64,000 bases of DNA, from NCBI GenBank assembly GCA_018335855.1, contig JAGXRM010000030.1, forward strand, positions 107,137-171,136, read 5' to 3'. Source of the DNA: Clostridiales bacterium (GTDB lineage: Bacteria > Bacillota > Dethiobacteria > Dethiobacterales > Dethiobacteraceae). Under the pieces are notes generated by a model, which ran no database searches, had not been told where the DNA came from, and was given only the letters and a program-made list of their open reading frames with translations. How positions within the stretch are numbered: the first letter of the stretch is position 1; every line of letters begins with the position of its first letter. Positions 37,433 to 46,604 of the stretch are shown in pieces. Both the position numbers and the translations under genes were made by a program.

Positions 37433-37762
37433 TCATGCACCCCCTTTAGTTACATGAAACAGTCTTGTGAACATAGGTTGGATTACACTGATTACAAGAG
37501 ATATAAAAGCAAGGGGATCCATGCCGACATCAAGAAAAAACCACTCTTCCGCCAGGTCAATCTGTAAAAATGAAATGAGCAATACTAACGAGAGATAGAT
37601 TCCGCCGGCAGTGGCAATCAATTCCTGCAGTGCTTCGGAAACTGGCGATTTTTTAGCGTGTTCGGGTAATTCGTGCTTTTCGGCTCTTTTTTTATCTCTC
37701 ACCCGTTGTATTACAGACAGTACCATCGCTATGATAAGAAAAATAATTACAGTATTTATCAT
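37433..37762 (-). CDS. Two-helix membrane protein of unknown function
   Basis: A 109-residue protein: helix at residues 2-18, then a basic stretch (RVRDKKRAEKHELPEHAKK), and a hydrophobic pair around 48-95 separated by DLAEEWFFLDVG. I do not recognise the family. Its ATG overlaps the stop of the small Spo0E-like gene (ATGA), with AGGGTGA in front, so it is coupled to it and may belong to the same regulatory unit. Confidence 0.65.
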   Translation of the reverse strand: MINTVIIFLIIAMVLSVIQRVRDKKRAEKHELPEHAKKSPVSEALQELIATAGGIYLSLVLLISFLQIDLAEEWFFLDVGMDPLAFISLVISVIQPMFTRLFHVTKGGA

Positions 37763-37926
37763 CGATCACCCTGCCTCTCACATAGCATAATGCGCATAAT
37801 TATTCGGTCCAGCTCCTGGCTGGCCCGAACCACTTCAGGAGACGACAGCAACCCCTGATGACGCCCTACTGAGGCTGACAACGCATTCTGCAGTTGCTCA
37901 AGCACATTTTTCTCACCCGCCGACAA
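37759..37926 (-). CDS. Spo0E-like aspartyl-phosphate phosphatase (55 aa)
   Basis: A short gene between dut and the two-helix membrane gene. The protein has an antiparallel two-helix layout: LEQLQNALSASVGRH, then SSPEVVRASQELDRIIMRIM, which carries the Spo0E family signature S-x2-L-D. Proteins of this family dephosphorylate Spo0A-P or related regulators and delay sporulation. The TTG start at 37926 is eight bases after AAGGGGG, and the TGA stop overlaps the next ATG (ATGA). The family call is by pattern only. Confidence 0.65.
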   Translation of the reverse strand: MSAGEKNVLEQLQNALSASVGRHQGLLSSPEVVRASQELDRIIMRIMLCERQGDR

Positions 37927-37939
37927 TTTTCAGACCCCC

Positions 37940-38389
37940 TTATAAACCGGTGTGTCCGAAACCGCCCTCACCCCGGTCCGTCTCAGGTAAATACTCACAC
38001 TGGCTGAGAACAGCCCGGGCAACTCTGGCAATAATAAACTGAGCGATACGATCACCCCGCGAAACTGTAAAGGACTCACCGCCCAAATTTACCAGAATCA
38101 CCTGAACTTCTCCGCGATAGTCAGCATCTATGGTACCCGGACTGTTTAAGACAGTTACGCCGTGTTTTAATGCCAGTCCGCTCCGGGGACGGACCTGAAC
38201 CTCAAAACCCCGGGGTACGGCAAACTGAAGTCCCGTAGGTATAAGTGCTCTGGCTCCCGGCAAAAGGAGAACCGGCTCTGTCACAGCAGCCAGCACATCC
38301 ATGCCAGATGCGTCTTCAGTCATATAACGGGGCAGTTCGAGGTTTTCCGAATGGGGAAGCTTGCGGATAAACAACTGAGTATTTTCCAT
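37940..38389 (-). CDS. dut: dUTP diphosphatase
   Basis: A 149-residue trimeric-type dUTPase that hydrolyses dUTP to dUMP. All five motifs are present: ASGMDVLA (1), [11 protein letters not shown] (2), [11 protein letters not shown] (3), GDRIAQFII (4) and [11 protein letters not shown] (5). ATG at 38389 chosen for AAGGAG spacing. Confidence 0.95.
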   Translation of the reverse strand: MENTQLFIRKLPHSENLELPRYMTEDASGMDVLAAVTEPVLLLPGARALIPTGLQFAVPRGFEVQVRPRSGLALKHGVTVLNSPGTIDADYRGEVQVILVNLGGESFTVSRGDRIAQFIIARVARAVLSQCEYLPETDRGEGGFGHTGL

Positions 38390-38452
38390 GAGTTGCACTC
38401 CTTTTTATCCATATCTCCCCCAGATTAACTGCTCCTCCTGATCTTGTCAAGG

Positions 38453-39292
38453 TTACTGGCTCCATATCTGCGCCCACACATGGCCGCCACCAGCACCGGA
38501 TCGGATCTGAATAAATTTATCAGTAGAATTACGGAATTTCATATCTACATAGTTTGTTACCGTAGCGTCTCTCCCTGGAGCTACATAACCCACCTTAATA
38601 CTGTGGGGATGGCGCTCAACAATTTCCATACCGGCAAGGCGTGCAGCATTATATATGGTGGTAGCTGTCTGACAGACCCCTCCGCCTATACCCATTCCTC
38701 CTACAACAGGGGCCATGCTGTAACCCCGTGCAAACGTCCGCGGTCCTGTTGCCCCATTGAAGGAGAAGACTTCGCCGGGCGCCAGAATATAGCCGTTCAT
38801 ATACTTTGCTGAAACATAAAGGTTATCAGTCCTGCCCGCACTTCCTCCACCGCTGGTACTGAATGCGGATATTTTTGTATTTATTGAGCGGAATATATCT
38901 GCCGTAATTTCCGGTTCCAAGCGAATTACAGATAAGCTCACTTTCTCTCCCTGCAGGGCGGACATCACAGCTGCTACTGTATCATTCACATCCACTTTCA
39001 TCCCGGGTAACTCCAGCACAATTTTATCTCTTTTCCGGTCATAGCGGGCATTACGGGGAGCGCGGTCCATCACGGATGCCATTTTTTCAACTTTTATACG
39101 AACTTCCTTCTCTAAAAGCTTTTCCATCGGGATTCCTTCGAGAGTTACACCTGGTTTAACACCGTAAAAATAACGCTGTATTCGCGTACCCAGGTTGTAG
39201 GTGACTAACAAGGCAACTATCGCAGTTATCAGAAAAACTATCGTTGTCATTTTAAAGATTGTGTATTTTCCGTTTGCCATGCTTATCTTCAA
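38453..39292 (-). CDS. VanW-family exported protein with a YoaR-like domain
   Basis: A 279-residue protein: short cytoplasmic start, membrane helix at about 14-33, a YoaR/PG_binding_4-like domain (GVTLEGIPMEKLLEKEV..., to about 125), then the VanW domain with GYILAPGEVFSFNGATGPRTFARGY, GGGVCQTATTIYNAA and PHSIKVGYVAPGRDATV. VanW domains are linked to wall modification; the activity is unknown. The frame starts with TTG overlapping the preceding stop (TTGA); an ATG four codons in (39280) is an alternative. Confidence 0.85.
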   Translation of the reverse strand: MKISMANGKYTIFKMTTIVFLITAIVALLVTYNLGTRIQRYFYGVKPGVTLEGIPMEKLLEKEVRIKVEKMASVMDRAPRNARYDRKRDKIVLELPGMKVDVNDTVAAVMSALQGEKVSLSVIRLEPEITADIFRSINTKISAFSTSGGGSAGRTDNLYVSAKYMNGYILAPGEVFSFNGATGPRTFARGYSMAPVVGGMGIGGGVCQTATTIYNAARLAGMEIVERHPHSIKVGYVAPGRDATVTNYVDMKFRNSTDKFIQIRSGAGGGHVWAQIWSQ

Positions 39293-40311
39293 GGAACATT
39301 CACACCCTTATCCGCAAAATATCCCGGATTCAGGAGAGTTGAGAGCGTTACCGGTTCCAGGCTTTTTTCTCTTAACGCGGGAATAACCTGCCGGAGAAAT
39401 TCGTTTGTCTGCTCTGTGGGATGCATCAGAATCAGGCTTCCCCCCCCAGCGTTATTCATTATTTTTTCTGTCATCACATCTACGCCAGGCAGTTTCCAGT
39501 CCACTGTATCCACCGTCCACATAACAACGCGACTGTTCTCCATTATAGCCGCTTTCTTGACATGTTCGCTCAGTTCTCCCCTATGGGGACTGAAATAAAC
39601 CGGACGTACACCGCATGTACTTTCAATCGTGTCCGCACACTTTCTAATCTGTTCTATGGCCTCGTTTAGCCCTATGCGTCCCATACTTACCCCGTCCGAA
39701 TCGCCGTGATTTGCCAATTCAAAGCCGGCATCGGCAATAGCTTGAGCAAGTTCGGGATTCTGACGCACCCAGCGCCCCACTAGAAAAAAGGTGGCACCAA
39801 CATTTTCTTCTTTTAACGTCTCAAGCATCGGCGCCAGAAATTCGTTTCCCCAGGCCACATTAATCAGGAAAACCACCTGCTGTTTCGCCGGATTCCCCTG
39901 ATATATCGGAAGTTCAGGAAAATCGGTCATCGTGATAGTTGCCTGAATTTCTCTGTATACCGGGTTGACCTTCTCCCCCGTTTCTGCGGCCTGGACAGCA
40001 ACCATGGTTTGCTCTACATCTACTTCCAATCCATTTATATCAGGAATTACACCCCCCGTCTCACTGTCCTCTACAGCGTCCACAGGGGCCACCCTCAGTT
40101 CTTCGGCAATGCGGGATACGACAACCCGTGCTTCGTCTGGCTGCAGCCCTCCCAGATTACTCCCCTGGAAAATAACATTTTGGCGGATTTGGGTTGTCCG
40201 TTGCCTCACATACTTTCCGCAACTGCCGAACACTGTGGGCATAACAAAGACTATCATAACCATGGTAAACACTTTTTTCCCGCTTAACGCACTAAAACAA
40301 CGGTAGCGCAT
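39289..40311 (-). CDS. NodB-fold deacetylase-like protein with lost catalytic residues
   Basis: A 340-residue exported protein with a hydrophobic N-terminus ending in a possible lipobox (VFGSCGK). Residues 35-140 look like the same YoaR-like domain as in the next gene (SNLGGLQPDEARVVV). Residues 150-330 have a NodB fold (GATFFLVGRWVRQNPELAQAIADAGFELANHG), but the TFDDG position reads LINVAWG and the H-x3-H metal site reads HGDSD. It is probably not an active metal-dependent deacetylase. It overlaps the VanW gene by four bases, so the two are coupled. Confidence 0.75.
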   Translation of the reverse strand: MRYRCFSALSGKKVFTMVMIVFVMPTVFGSCGKYVRQRTTQIRQNVIFQGSNLGGLQPDEARVVVSRIAEELRVAPVDAVEDSETGGVIPDINGLEVDVEQTMVAVQAAETGEKVNPVYREIQATITMTDFPELPIYQGNPAKQQVVFLINVAWGNEFLAPMLETLKEENVGATFFLVGRWVRQNPELAQAIADAGFELANHGDSDGVSMGRIGLNEAIEQIRKCADTIESTCGVRPVYFSPHRGELSEHVKKAAIMENSRVVMWTVDTVDWKLPGVDVMTEKIMNNAGGGSLILMHPTEQTNEFLRQVIPALREKSLEPVTLSTLLNPGYFADKGVNVP

Positions 40312-40333
40312 ACTTTTTGCCTCCCGCCTTTTT

Positions 40334-41068
40334 CTATTGGGCCAATTCCAGCAGCTCAGTTACAGTACGTATTTCGTATTCTTTCATTCGCAGGCTCTGG
40401 ATAATCAATGGCAAAGCATCTGCCGACTGGGTTGAACTGGTATGTAAGAGGATAATCGCGCCATTATGAAGTTTTTGCACTACACGACTGACAATTTTAT
40501 CGACTCCGGGGTTCAGCCAATCATGTGGATCTATGCTCCATAGTACCGAAACATACCCTCTCTCAGTTGCTGCGTCATATATTCTTTGATCAATTTCACC
40601 GTAAGGAGGCCGGAAGAGAAATGTAAGTTGGTTTAATTCTTCCTGTAGCGCCTCTTCCATCAGATCAAATTCCTCCGCCAGTTTTTTATCGTCGAGATCA
40701 CCAAGATGCTTGTGAGAGTAGCTGTGCTGACCTATTTCATGACCTCGGATTAAAATTTCTCTCGCTAAATCCGGGTTCTTTCGTACCCATATCCCAGTCA
40801 TGAAAAATGTTGCTCTGACATTATAGCGATCCAGTTCATCTAAAATCCTGCCTGTTTCACCCGGCTCCCAGATCACATCAAATGTAAGTGCCACTGCTTT
40901 TTCTTCGGTTACGACATGATAATAAGCCCCTTTTACCGTTGGTGAGAACACATCCTGCAACACCTGCTTATGAATAAGCACTGCCAGAAGGATAACGGCA
41001 ACGAGCAGGGACAAATATATACGGTTACGACGTTTCCGCATACGCGCTTCCCTGGACAAACCAACCAT
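40334..41068 (-). CDS. Polysaccharide deacetylase, PdaB/YlxY-like
   Basis: A 244-residue membrane-anchored NodB-domain protein. Anchor at about 19-37, then ALTFDVIWEPGETGRIL (first Asp kept, second replaced by Val), metal-binding HSYSH, RPPYGE and the catalytic-type LLHTSS end. The TFD-V/A-x-W-G variant is typical of sporulation-linked PdaB/YlxY proteins. Bacillus ylxY holds the same place after pnp. Role inferred: spore peptidoglycan or membrane polysaccharide processing. Confidence 0.85.
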   Translation of the reverse strand: MVGLSREARMRKRRNRIYLSLLVAVILLAVLIHKQVLQDVFSPTVKGAYYHVVTEEKAVALTFDVIWEPGETGRILDELDRYNVRATFFMTGIWVRKNPDLAREILIRGHEIGQHSYSHKHLGDLDDKKLAEEFDLMEEALQEELNQLTFLFRPPYGEIDQRIYDAATERGYVSVLWSIDPHDWLNPGVDKIVSRVVQKLHNGAIILLHTSSTQSADALPLIIQSLRMKEYEIRTVTELLELAQ

Positions 41069-41142
41069 CCTTTCTTTGGCATGACGCCTTCTGCTTTTTC
41101 ATAATTATGCCGCAGACTGCCTAAACATTCGCCTCTGAAAAT

Positions 41143-41170
41143 ACAAAAAAAACCCGGCTCTATGCCGGGT
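41143..41170 (-). terminator. Terminator of the ABC importer operon
   Basis: Minus strand ACCCGGC / GCCGGGT stem, loop ATAGA, then TTTTTTTTG. It lies 13 bases after the permease stop. Confidence 0.85.
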
Positions 41171-41182
41171 GCAGTTTGATAT

Positions 41183-42001
41183 TTAACGCCACTTCAGGGA
41201 ATATTTTTCGACCACAACAACTGCCTGATACATCACTGCTGCTGCAGCAGAAAGAATGATCACGCTGGTCATAACCAGGTCCAGACGAAATACCTGGCCG
41301 CCATAGACAATCAGATAGCCAAGCCCGGCTCTTGAAACAAGAAATTCTCCGACGATAACTCCTACCCACGACAGGCCCACATTTATCTTCAGCGCCGATA
41401 CGATTGTCGGTATACTTGAAGGGAAAATTACTTTCTTGAATACCTGCCATTTTGTTGCGCCAAACGTTTTCAATAGCTTAATTTTATCAGTGTCTACCTG
41501 AGAAAACCCCGAATATACACCCAGGATAGTTACCACAATGGAAATGAATAGCGCCATAGCAATAATCGCCATCACTCCCTGGCCTACCCAGACGATGATA
41601 ATTGGCCCCAGAGCAATCTTAGGCAAGCTATTTAAAATGACCAGATAAGGTTCCAAAACCTTGGAAAGAAATTCGGACCACCAGAGCAAAACGGCAGCGA
41701 AGGTACCAATTATCGTTCCTAATGTAAACCCAACGACAGTTTCCATAACGGTAATACTGATATGCTTATATAAAATACCTTCATTATGCAGGGAAACTAA
41801 GGTTCTGAGTACTCTGGAAGGTTGACTGGTGATAAACGGATCAATCCAACGCAAAGTCGCAGCAAGTTCCCATACGACAATAATTGCCAGTAATATGGCC
41901 ACCTGTGTGGCCAATACTTTTTTTCGATACATACTGACCCTTTTTTGATATGCTAGGTGTTCGGCAGAAACCTGAACCGTTGCTTGCTCAGACATGGACA
42001 T
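41183..42001 (-). CDS. ABC importer permease (SsuC/TauC/ThiX-like)
   Basis: A 272-residue BPD-type permease with six helices and the coupling-loop pattern TFGATKWQVFKKVIFPSSIPTIVSALKINVGLSW. ATG at 42001 follows AAGGAG; it overlaps the ATPase stop. The substrate is one of sulfonate, nitrate, taurine or a thiamine/pyrimidine precursor; nothing in the permease decides. Confidence 0.88.
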   Translation of the reverse strand: MSMSEQATVQVSAEHLAYQKRVSMYRKKVLATQVAILLAIIVVWELAATLRWIDPFITSQPSRVLRTLVSLHNEGILYKHISITVMETVVGFTLGTIIGTFAAVLLWWSEFLSKVLEPYLVILNSLPKIALGPIIIVWVGQGVMAIIAMALFISIVVTILGVYSGFSQVDTDKIKLLKTFGATKWQVFKKVIFPSSIPTIVSALKINVGLSWVGVIVGEFLVSRAGLGYLIVYGGQVFRLDLVMTSVIILSAAAAVMYQAVVVVEKYSLKWR

Positions 42002-42761
42002 CCAGCTCCTTCCATATGCTATAAAAATAATCACTGAATTCAGGAGCTTCCCGGCATTTCATCGGTGTCTTATCAGAACAAGTAAGGGAGATTGTATAGA
42101 TTTTTTTCACGGAACCCGGACGTTTTGTTAAGACAACAATACGATCCGCCATACTGATTGCTTCAGAGATATCATGAGTTACCAGCATGGCCGTTTTTTT
42201 CTCTTTCACAATAATCTGTTTTACTTCATCGGCAACTACCAGTCGGGTTTGGTAATCCAGTGCTGAAAAGGCCTCATCCAACAGCAGAATTTCCGGATTG
42301 ATAGCCAATGTGCGAATTAATGCTACCCGCTGCCGCATACCGCCGGATAATTGGCTGGGATAAAGATTCTTAAACTCAGATAAACCGTAGCTATTTAAAA
42401 GCTTTTGTGCATAAGACTTCGTTTCTTCCGTCACTTTATTCTGAACTTCAAGTCCGAGAAGAATATTTTTCCATATTGTCCGCCACTCAAACAATTGATC
42501 ACTTTGGGGCATATAACCCACTTTGGAAGTGGGGCCGAGAAGCTTCTTTTTATGAACGAGAATTTGTCCGGCTGTAGGGGCGAATAAGCCGGCCAATATA
42601 TTTAATAGAGTGGACTTTCCACAGCCGCTCGGCCCGACAATGCTAATGAATTCTCCCGGGTATATATCTAGTGAAAGATTTTTAAGGGCAGAGACCTCCC
42701 CCTCAGGGCTGTGAAACGTCATATTAATATTTTGAACTTCCACAAGCGGTTCTGCCCTCAT
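41988..42761 (-). CDS. ABC importer ATP-binding protein (SsuB/TauB-like)
   Basis: A 257-residue ATPase: Walker A GPSGCGKST, Q-loop in YMPQSDQLFEW, signature LSGGMRQR, Walker B LLLDEAFSALD, switch His in LVTHD. The ATG at 42761 fits the GAGAGTGA upstream. Placed between the binding protein and the permease, one operon. Confidence 0.92.
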   Translation of the reverse strand: MRAEPLVEVQNINMTFHSPEGEVSALKNLSLDIYPGEFISIVGPSGCGKSTLLNILAGLFAPTAGQILVHKKKLLGPTSKVGYMPQSDQLFEWRTIWKNILLGLEVQNKVTEETKSYAQKLLNSYGLSEFKNLYPSQLSGGMRQRVALIRTLAINPEILLLDEAFSALDYQTRLVVADEVKQIIVKEKKTAMLVTHDISEAISMADRIVVLTKRPGSVKKIYTISLTCSDKTPMKCREAPEFSDYFYSIWKELDVHV

Positions 42762-42784
42762 TATAATCACTCTCGCTTTATTCT

Positions 42785-43789
42785 TTACTGCATTGCTTTC
42801 CGGGCAAATTCATTTGTTACCAGTAATTCAAACGGCGCCCTTTTATCCAGTTCTCCCGCCAACTCCATCACGTCCTGAAGCCGGACAAAGGATTCCTCGC
42901 TAAAAACAGGCGTCTTAGCCCAGGCGTCAATCTCCTTATACCGTTTGGCAACCCCTGCTAACACATCCAGATCAGCATCGGGGAAAGAGCCTTTGATTGC
43001 CTCAGCAATTTCCTCAGGAGCATGTTCTTCAACCCAGACCTGCCCCCTGTATATCGCGTTTGTAAACTTTTGCACGATTTCCTGATTCGTTTCTAAGTAA
43101 CTTTTTCTGGCGGAGAAGACTGTGTAAGGAATTTCACCGCTGTCTTCACCAACCGAGGCAACGACGTAACCGGCATTTTCTCTCTCAAGATTCGTAGCAA
43201 TAGGCTCAAATAGCGTAACATAGTCTCCTTCTCCACCTGTAAACGCACCGGCCATCAGAGCAAACTGAATATGTGTCAGAACTTCCGTATCTTCACCGGG
43301 GAAAATACCATGATTTTTCAGCACATATTCCAGTGTCATCAGCGGCATGCCGCCCTTGCGCCCGCCAATGATTGTTTTGCCCCGAACTCTCTCCCAGGTA
43401 AAGTTTGGATCCGGTTCTCTGGCCATGAGAAAAGACCCGTCTCTTTTCGTTAATTGGGCGAAATTCACAGCATAATCAGCCTGGCCCTGATTAAACACAT
43501 AAATGGTTGCCTCCGGACCCATAAAGCCAATGTCTGCCTGGCCGGAAATCAGGGCCGTCATGACTTTATCTGCTCCCTGGCCTGTCGTTAATTCAACTTC
43601 AAGTCCCTCATCTTCAAAGAACCCCAAATTAATAGCCACATACATGGGTGCGTAGAAGACAGAGCGGGTCACCTCATTTAACCTTACCTTAGTCAGACCC
43701 GTCTCTCTGCCGCACCCACTGAGTGTAAACATTGCCATTACCAGCACCATCAGCAAAGCCAGCCAATTCACATACTTTTTCAAAACCAA
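42785..43789 (-). CDS. ABC importer substrate-binding lipoprotein (NMT1/SsuA-like)
   Basis: A 334-residue lipoprotein: signal with lipobox LSGCG, then the NMT1/THI5-like fold (NEVTRSVFYAPMYVAINLGFFEDEGLEVELTTGQGADKVM and SGQADIGFMGPEA). Ligand could be an aromatic or aliphatic sulfonate, or a pyrimidine precursor. The TTG at 43789 follows GGAGGG. No TPP riboswitch is seen upstream, which argues mildly against a thiamine role. Confidence 0.87.
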   Translation of the reverse strand: MVLKKYVNWLALLMVLVMAMFTLSGCGRETGLTKVRLNEVTRSVFYAPMYVAINLGFFEDEGLEVELTTGQGADKVMTALISGQADIGFMGPEATIYVFNQGQADYAVNFAQLTKRDGSFLMAREPDPNFTWERVRGKTIIGGRKGGMPLMTLEYVLKNHGIFPGEDTEVLTHIQFALMAGAFTGGEGDYVTLFEPIATNLERENAGYVVASVGEDSGEIPYTVFSARKSYLETNQEIVQKFTNAIYRGQVWVEEHAPEEIAEAIKGSFPDADLDVLAGVAKRYKEIDAWAKTPVFSEESFVRLQDVMELAGELDKRAPFELLVTNEFARKAMQ

Positions 43790-43931
43790 CCCATCCCTCC
43801 AGTAAATTCTCGTTTTTCTTCATTATCATAATATTACTGCGGATGTTTTCTGTGACGATAAGACAGGCATGAAGAAGGAAGGCGGGATCGTAGCTTCCCT
43901 GAGCGTTATCATTTCCTTGCTTACAAAAAAA

Positions 43932-43959
43932 AAGAACATAAACATATGTTTATGTTCTT
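43932..43959 (-). terminator. Palindromic terminator of pnp
   Basis: A perfect 28-base palindrome (14-bp arms) centred at 43945/43946, followed on the minus strand by a T-run (TTTTTTTTTG). It includes the pnp stop codon. Confidence 0.85.
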
Positions 43960-46124
43960 CTTGGTGGGCGTCTGTCTCTGTCGTTAAACGATCTGCGGGG
44001 TCGGTCGTCTCTTTTGGGAACGGCTTCCTCTTCAATCATTTCACCAGCTGCATTGGGTATGGCAGCTCTCCGTGAAAGATCGATACGACCGCGGTCATCA
44101 ATACCGATGACTTTTACCGGAGTCTCATCGCCAACATTAACTACGTCTTCTGTTTTGTCAACCCGTTCGTGGGCTAAGCGGGAGATGTGAACCAAACCTT
44201 CTTTACCGGGAAGTATTTCCACGAAAGCACCGTATTTTTCCACTCTCGTGACTTTTCCGGTATACATTTCCCCTGCTACCACATCTTTGACCAGAGTTTC
44301 AATCATATATTGCGCTTTTTTGCCCATTTCCGGGTTTACTGCAGCAATATAGATGGTGCCGTCCGGCTCAATGTTAATATCGCAGCCGGTTTCTGCCACA
44401 ATTTTGTTAATCATTTTTCCGCCTGGGCCGATAACTTCACGGATTTTATCCGGATGAATATGAATGGTGATAATCCGTGGAGCATATGGTGACATTTCTT
44501 CACGGGGCTCCGGGATGGTTGCCAACATCTTGTCCATGATGTGCATATAGCCAACTTTAGCCTGCATCAGAGCACGGGAGAGAATGTCACGGGATAACCC
44601 TTTGATTTTAATGTCCATCTGTAACGCTGTGATACCATCGCGGGTACCGGCCACCTTAAAGTCCATGTCGCCAAGAAAGTCTTCCATCCCCTGGATGTCC
44701 GAAAGAATGGCCACATCGTCATTTTCTTTAATCAGGCCCATGGCTACACCGGATACAGGCTTCTTAATCGGCACACCGGCATCCATCAGCGACAAAGTTG
44801 AACTGCAGACGCTGCCCATGGATGTGGAGCCGTTCGATTCCACAACTTCCGACACAAGACGGATTGTGTAAGGAAAATCCTCTTCGGAAGGAATCATGTT
44901 GACTAACGCTCTTTCTGCCAGGGCACCGTGACCAATATCCCGCCTGCTGGCACCGCGCATGAAGCCGGCTTCACCTACACTGTAGGGAGGAAAGTTGTAG
45001 TGATGCATATAACGTTTGGTTTCATCCAATCCGAGCCCGTCCATGCGCTGACCTTCGCCTGGAGCCCCTAACGTACAAATGTTCAGTACCTGGGTTTGCC
45101 CCCGGGTAAACAGTCCGGAACCATGGGTTCTGGGCAGGATGCCCACCTCACATGTGATGGGACGGATTTCATCTGATTTCCGGCCATCAGGCCGGAGGTT
45201 CTCGGTAAGAATCATTGCCCGCATTGTTTCTTTAACAAAATTATCAAAGACATAACGAATGTCTCTTTCTTTTTCCGGGAAAGTTTCAGCAAAATGTGCC
45301 AATGCTTCCTTCTTGGCTGCACTGATGGCAGATTCCCTGGCTTGTTTTTCTATGGTCCGTACTGCCGCGGAAACGGACTCACGGCTGTATTCTTTAACCT
45401 GAGCCTCTACTTCCGGGTCTGGGGAGAAGCTGTTGACTTCCATTTTTTCCACACCGACTTCTGCCACCATCCGCTCTTGCAGCCCAATAATGTCGGCGTT
45501 AGCCTCATGTCCTGCCCAAATTGCTTCGAGGATTTCATCTTCTGTCAATTCAGCGGCACCGGCTTCCACCATCATTACAGCATCGCGGGTACTGGCTACC
45601 ACCAGATGGAGCCGTGATTCCTTGGTCTGCTCCTGGTTAGGGTTGATTACAGGTTTCCCATCTATCCAACCTACAACTACAGCGGCAATCGGTCCTGCAA
45701 ATGGAATGTTGGAGATAGACAGGGCGGCGGAAGCGCCGATAAGAGATAGGATTTCCGGCGGGTTGTCCTGTTCTACGGAAAGAACAGTGGTGACAATATG
45801 TACAGCATTGCGAAAACCTTTGGGAAACAGCGGACGGATGGGTCGGTCTGTAAGGCGGTCAGTGAGGATAGCTCTCTCCGTCGGGCGACCCTCCCGTTTA
45901 ATGAATCCACCTGGGATTTTTCCTACAGCATACAGTCTTTCCTCATAGTCTACGGTCATGGGGAAGAAATCAATCCCTTCCCGGGGCTCCGCAGAAGCGG
46001 TGGCAGTCACTAAAGCAACTGTATCACCATAGCGAAGAAGAACGGCACCGCTGGCTTGCTTAGCGATCCGACCGGTCTCAAAACTCAGCTCTCTGCCGGC
46101 CAGTTCCATTTTAAATATTTGCAT
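43950..46124 (-). CDS. pnp: Polyribonucleotide nucleotidyltransferase
   Basis: A 724-residue exoribonuclease that degrades RNA by phosphorolysis. Two RNase PH domains (first starts RTELSFETG-like region; second has active-site [11 protein letters not shown]), a KH domain ([22 protein letters not shown]) near 560, and an S1 domain at 620-690 ([17 protein letters not shown]). The C-terminal tail is basic and acidic mixed ([16 protein letters not shown]). Follows rpsO as in most bacteria. Confidence 0.98.
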   Translation of the reverse strand: MQIFKMELAGRELSFETGRIAKQASGAVLLRYGDTVALVTATASAEPREGIDFFPMTVDYEERLYAVGKIPGGFIKREGRPTERAILTDRLTDRPIRPLFPKGFRNAVHIVTTVLSVEQDNPPEILSLIGASAALSISNIPFAGPIAAVVVGWIDGKPVINPNQEQTKESRLHLVVASTRDAVMMVEAGAAELTEDEILEAIWAGHEANADIIGLQERMVAEVGVEKMEVNSFSPDPEVEAQVKEYSRESVSAAVRTIEKQARESAISAAKKEALAHFAETFPEKERDIRYVFDNFVKETMRAMILTENLRPDGRKSDEIRPITCEVGILPRTHGSGLFTRGQTQVLNICTLGAPGEGQRMDGLGLDETKRYMHHYNFPPYSVGEAGFMRGASRRDIGHGALAERALVNMIPSEEDFPYTIRLVSEVVESNGSTSMGSVCSSTLSLMDAGVPIKKPVSGVAMGLIKENDDVAILSDIQGMEDFLGDMDFKVAGTRDGITALQMDIKIKGLSRDILSRALMQAKVGYMHIMDKMLATIPEPREEMSPYAPRIITIHIHPDKIREVIGPGGKMINKIVAETGCDINIEPDGTIYIAAVNPEMGKKAQYMIETLVKDVVAGEMYTGKVTRVEKYGAFVEILPGKEGLVHISRLAHERVDKTEDVVNVGDETPVKVIGIDDRGRIDLSRRAAIPNAAGEMIEEEAVPKRDDRPRRSFNDRDRRPPRRT

Positions 46125-46149
46125 GATAAACCTCCTCTCTTTTTTGTAT

Positions 46150-46179
46150 AAAAAAGCGGGGTTTCCCCCGCTTTTTTTG
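46150..46179 (-). terminator. Terminator or attenuator between rpsO and pnp
   Basis: Minus-strand AAAGCGGGG / CCCCGCTTTT stem with a short loop and T-run, 20 bases after the rpsO stop. Partial read-through to pnp is the usual arrangement. Confidence 0.85.
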
Positions 46180-46198
46180 CAACATACTGTGTCTATTA

Positions 46199-46468
46199 CT
46201 ACTTGCGAAGTTTAAGTCTTACGAGTATGGTACGATAACGGTCTGCATCAATTTTCTTTAGGTAATTAAGCATGGCTCTACGCTGACCAACCATTTTTAA
46301 CAAACCACGCCGGGAATGATGATCCTTTTTGTGCTCTTTCAAATGCTCCGTCAGATAGTTAATCCGCTCGGTTAAAAGAGCTATCTGGACCTCGGGAGAC
46401 CCGGTATCATTATCATGCAGTTTGAATTGTGAAATTAAGTCCTGCTTGCGTACGGCATCCATGGTCAT
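46199..46468 (-). CDS. rpsO: 30S ribosomal protein S15
   Basis: An 89-residue protein with the S15 core: [52 protein letters not shown]. Binds the 16S rRNA central domain early in assembly. ATG at 46468 follows AAGGAGG. Confidence 0.98.
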   Translation of the reverse strand: MTMDAVRKQDLISQFKLHDNDTGSPEVQIALLTERINYLTEHLKEHKKDHHSRRGLLKMVGQRRAMLNYLKKIDADRYRTILVRLKLRK

Positions 46469-46549
46469 ACATTACACCTCCTTTTCTTATAAGCGCCACT
46501 GGGCCAAGGCTAACGTCGGAGAGTCGATTGCCTGAGCTCAGGGTTAACA
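46469..46549 (-). promoter_or_regulatory. rpsO leader region
   Basis: The predicted rpsO transcript has about 80 bases before the start codon. It contains the palindrome CCTGAGCTCAGG (46530-46541) and a GCC/GGC-rich possible stem near 46487-46505 before the ribosome binding site. S15 autoregulates by binding its leader in several bacteria; whether this leader fits a known S15 motif is not established. Confidence 0.35.
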
Positions 46550-46555
46550 AGCTTC

Positions 46556-46584
46556 ATTGTATCATAATGGAAAAAGGAAGGCAA
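46556..46584 (-). promoter_or_regulatory. Promoter of rpsO-pnp
   Basis: Minus strand TTGCCT (46584-46579), 17 bases, TACAAT (46561-46556), matching a SigA-type promoter. It lies just downstream of the ribF stop. Confidence 0.6.
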
Positions 46585-46604
46585 GGAAATCGCACATTTT
46601 GTCG

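Noticed and set aside
43790..43949. TPP or other riboswitch upstream of the ABC importer
   Set aside because: No TPP core elements or other known riboswitch motifs are seen; only the binding-protein ribosome site and the pnp terminator.
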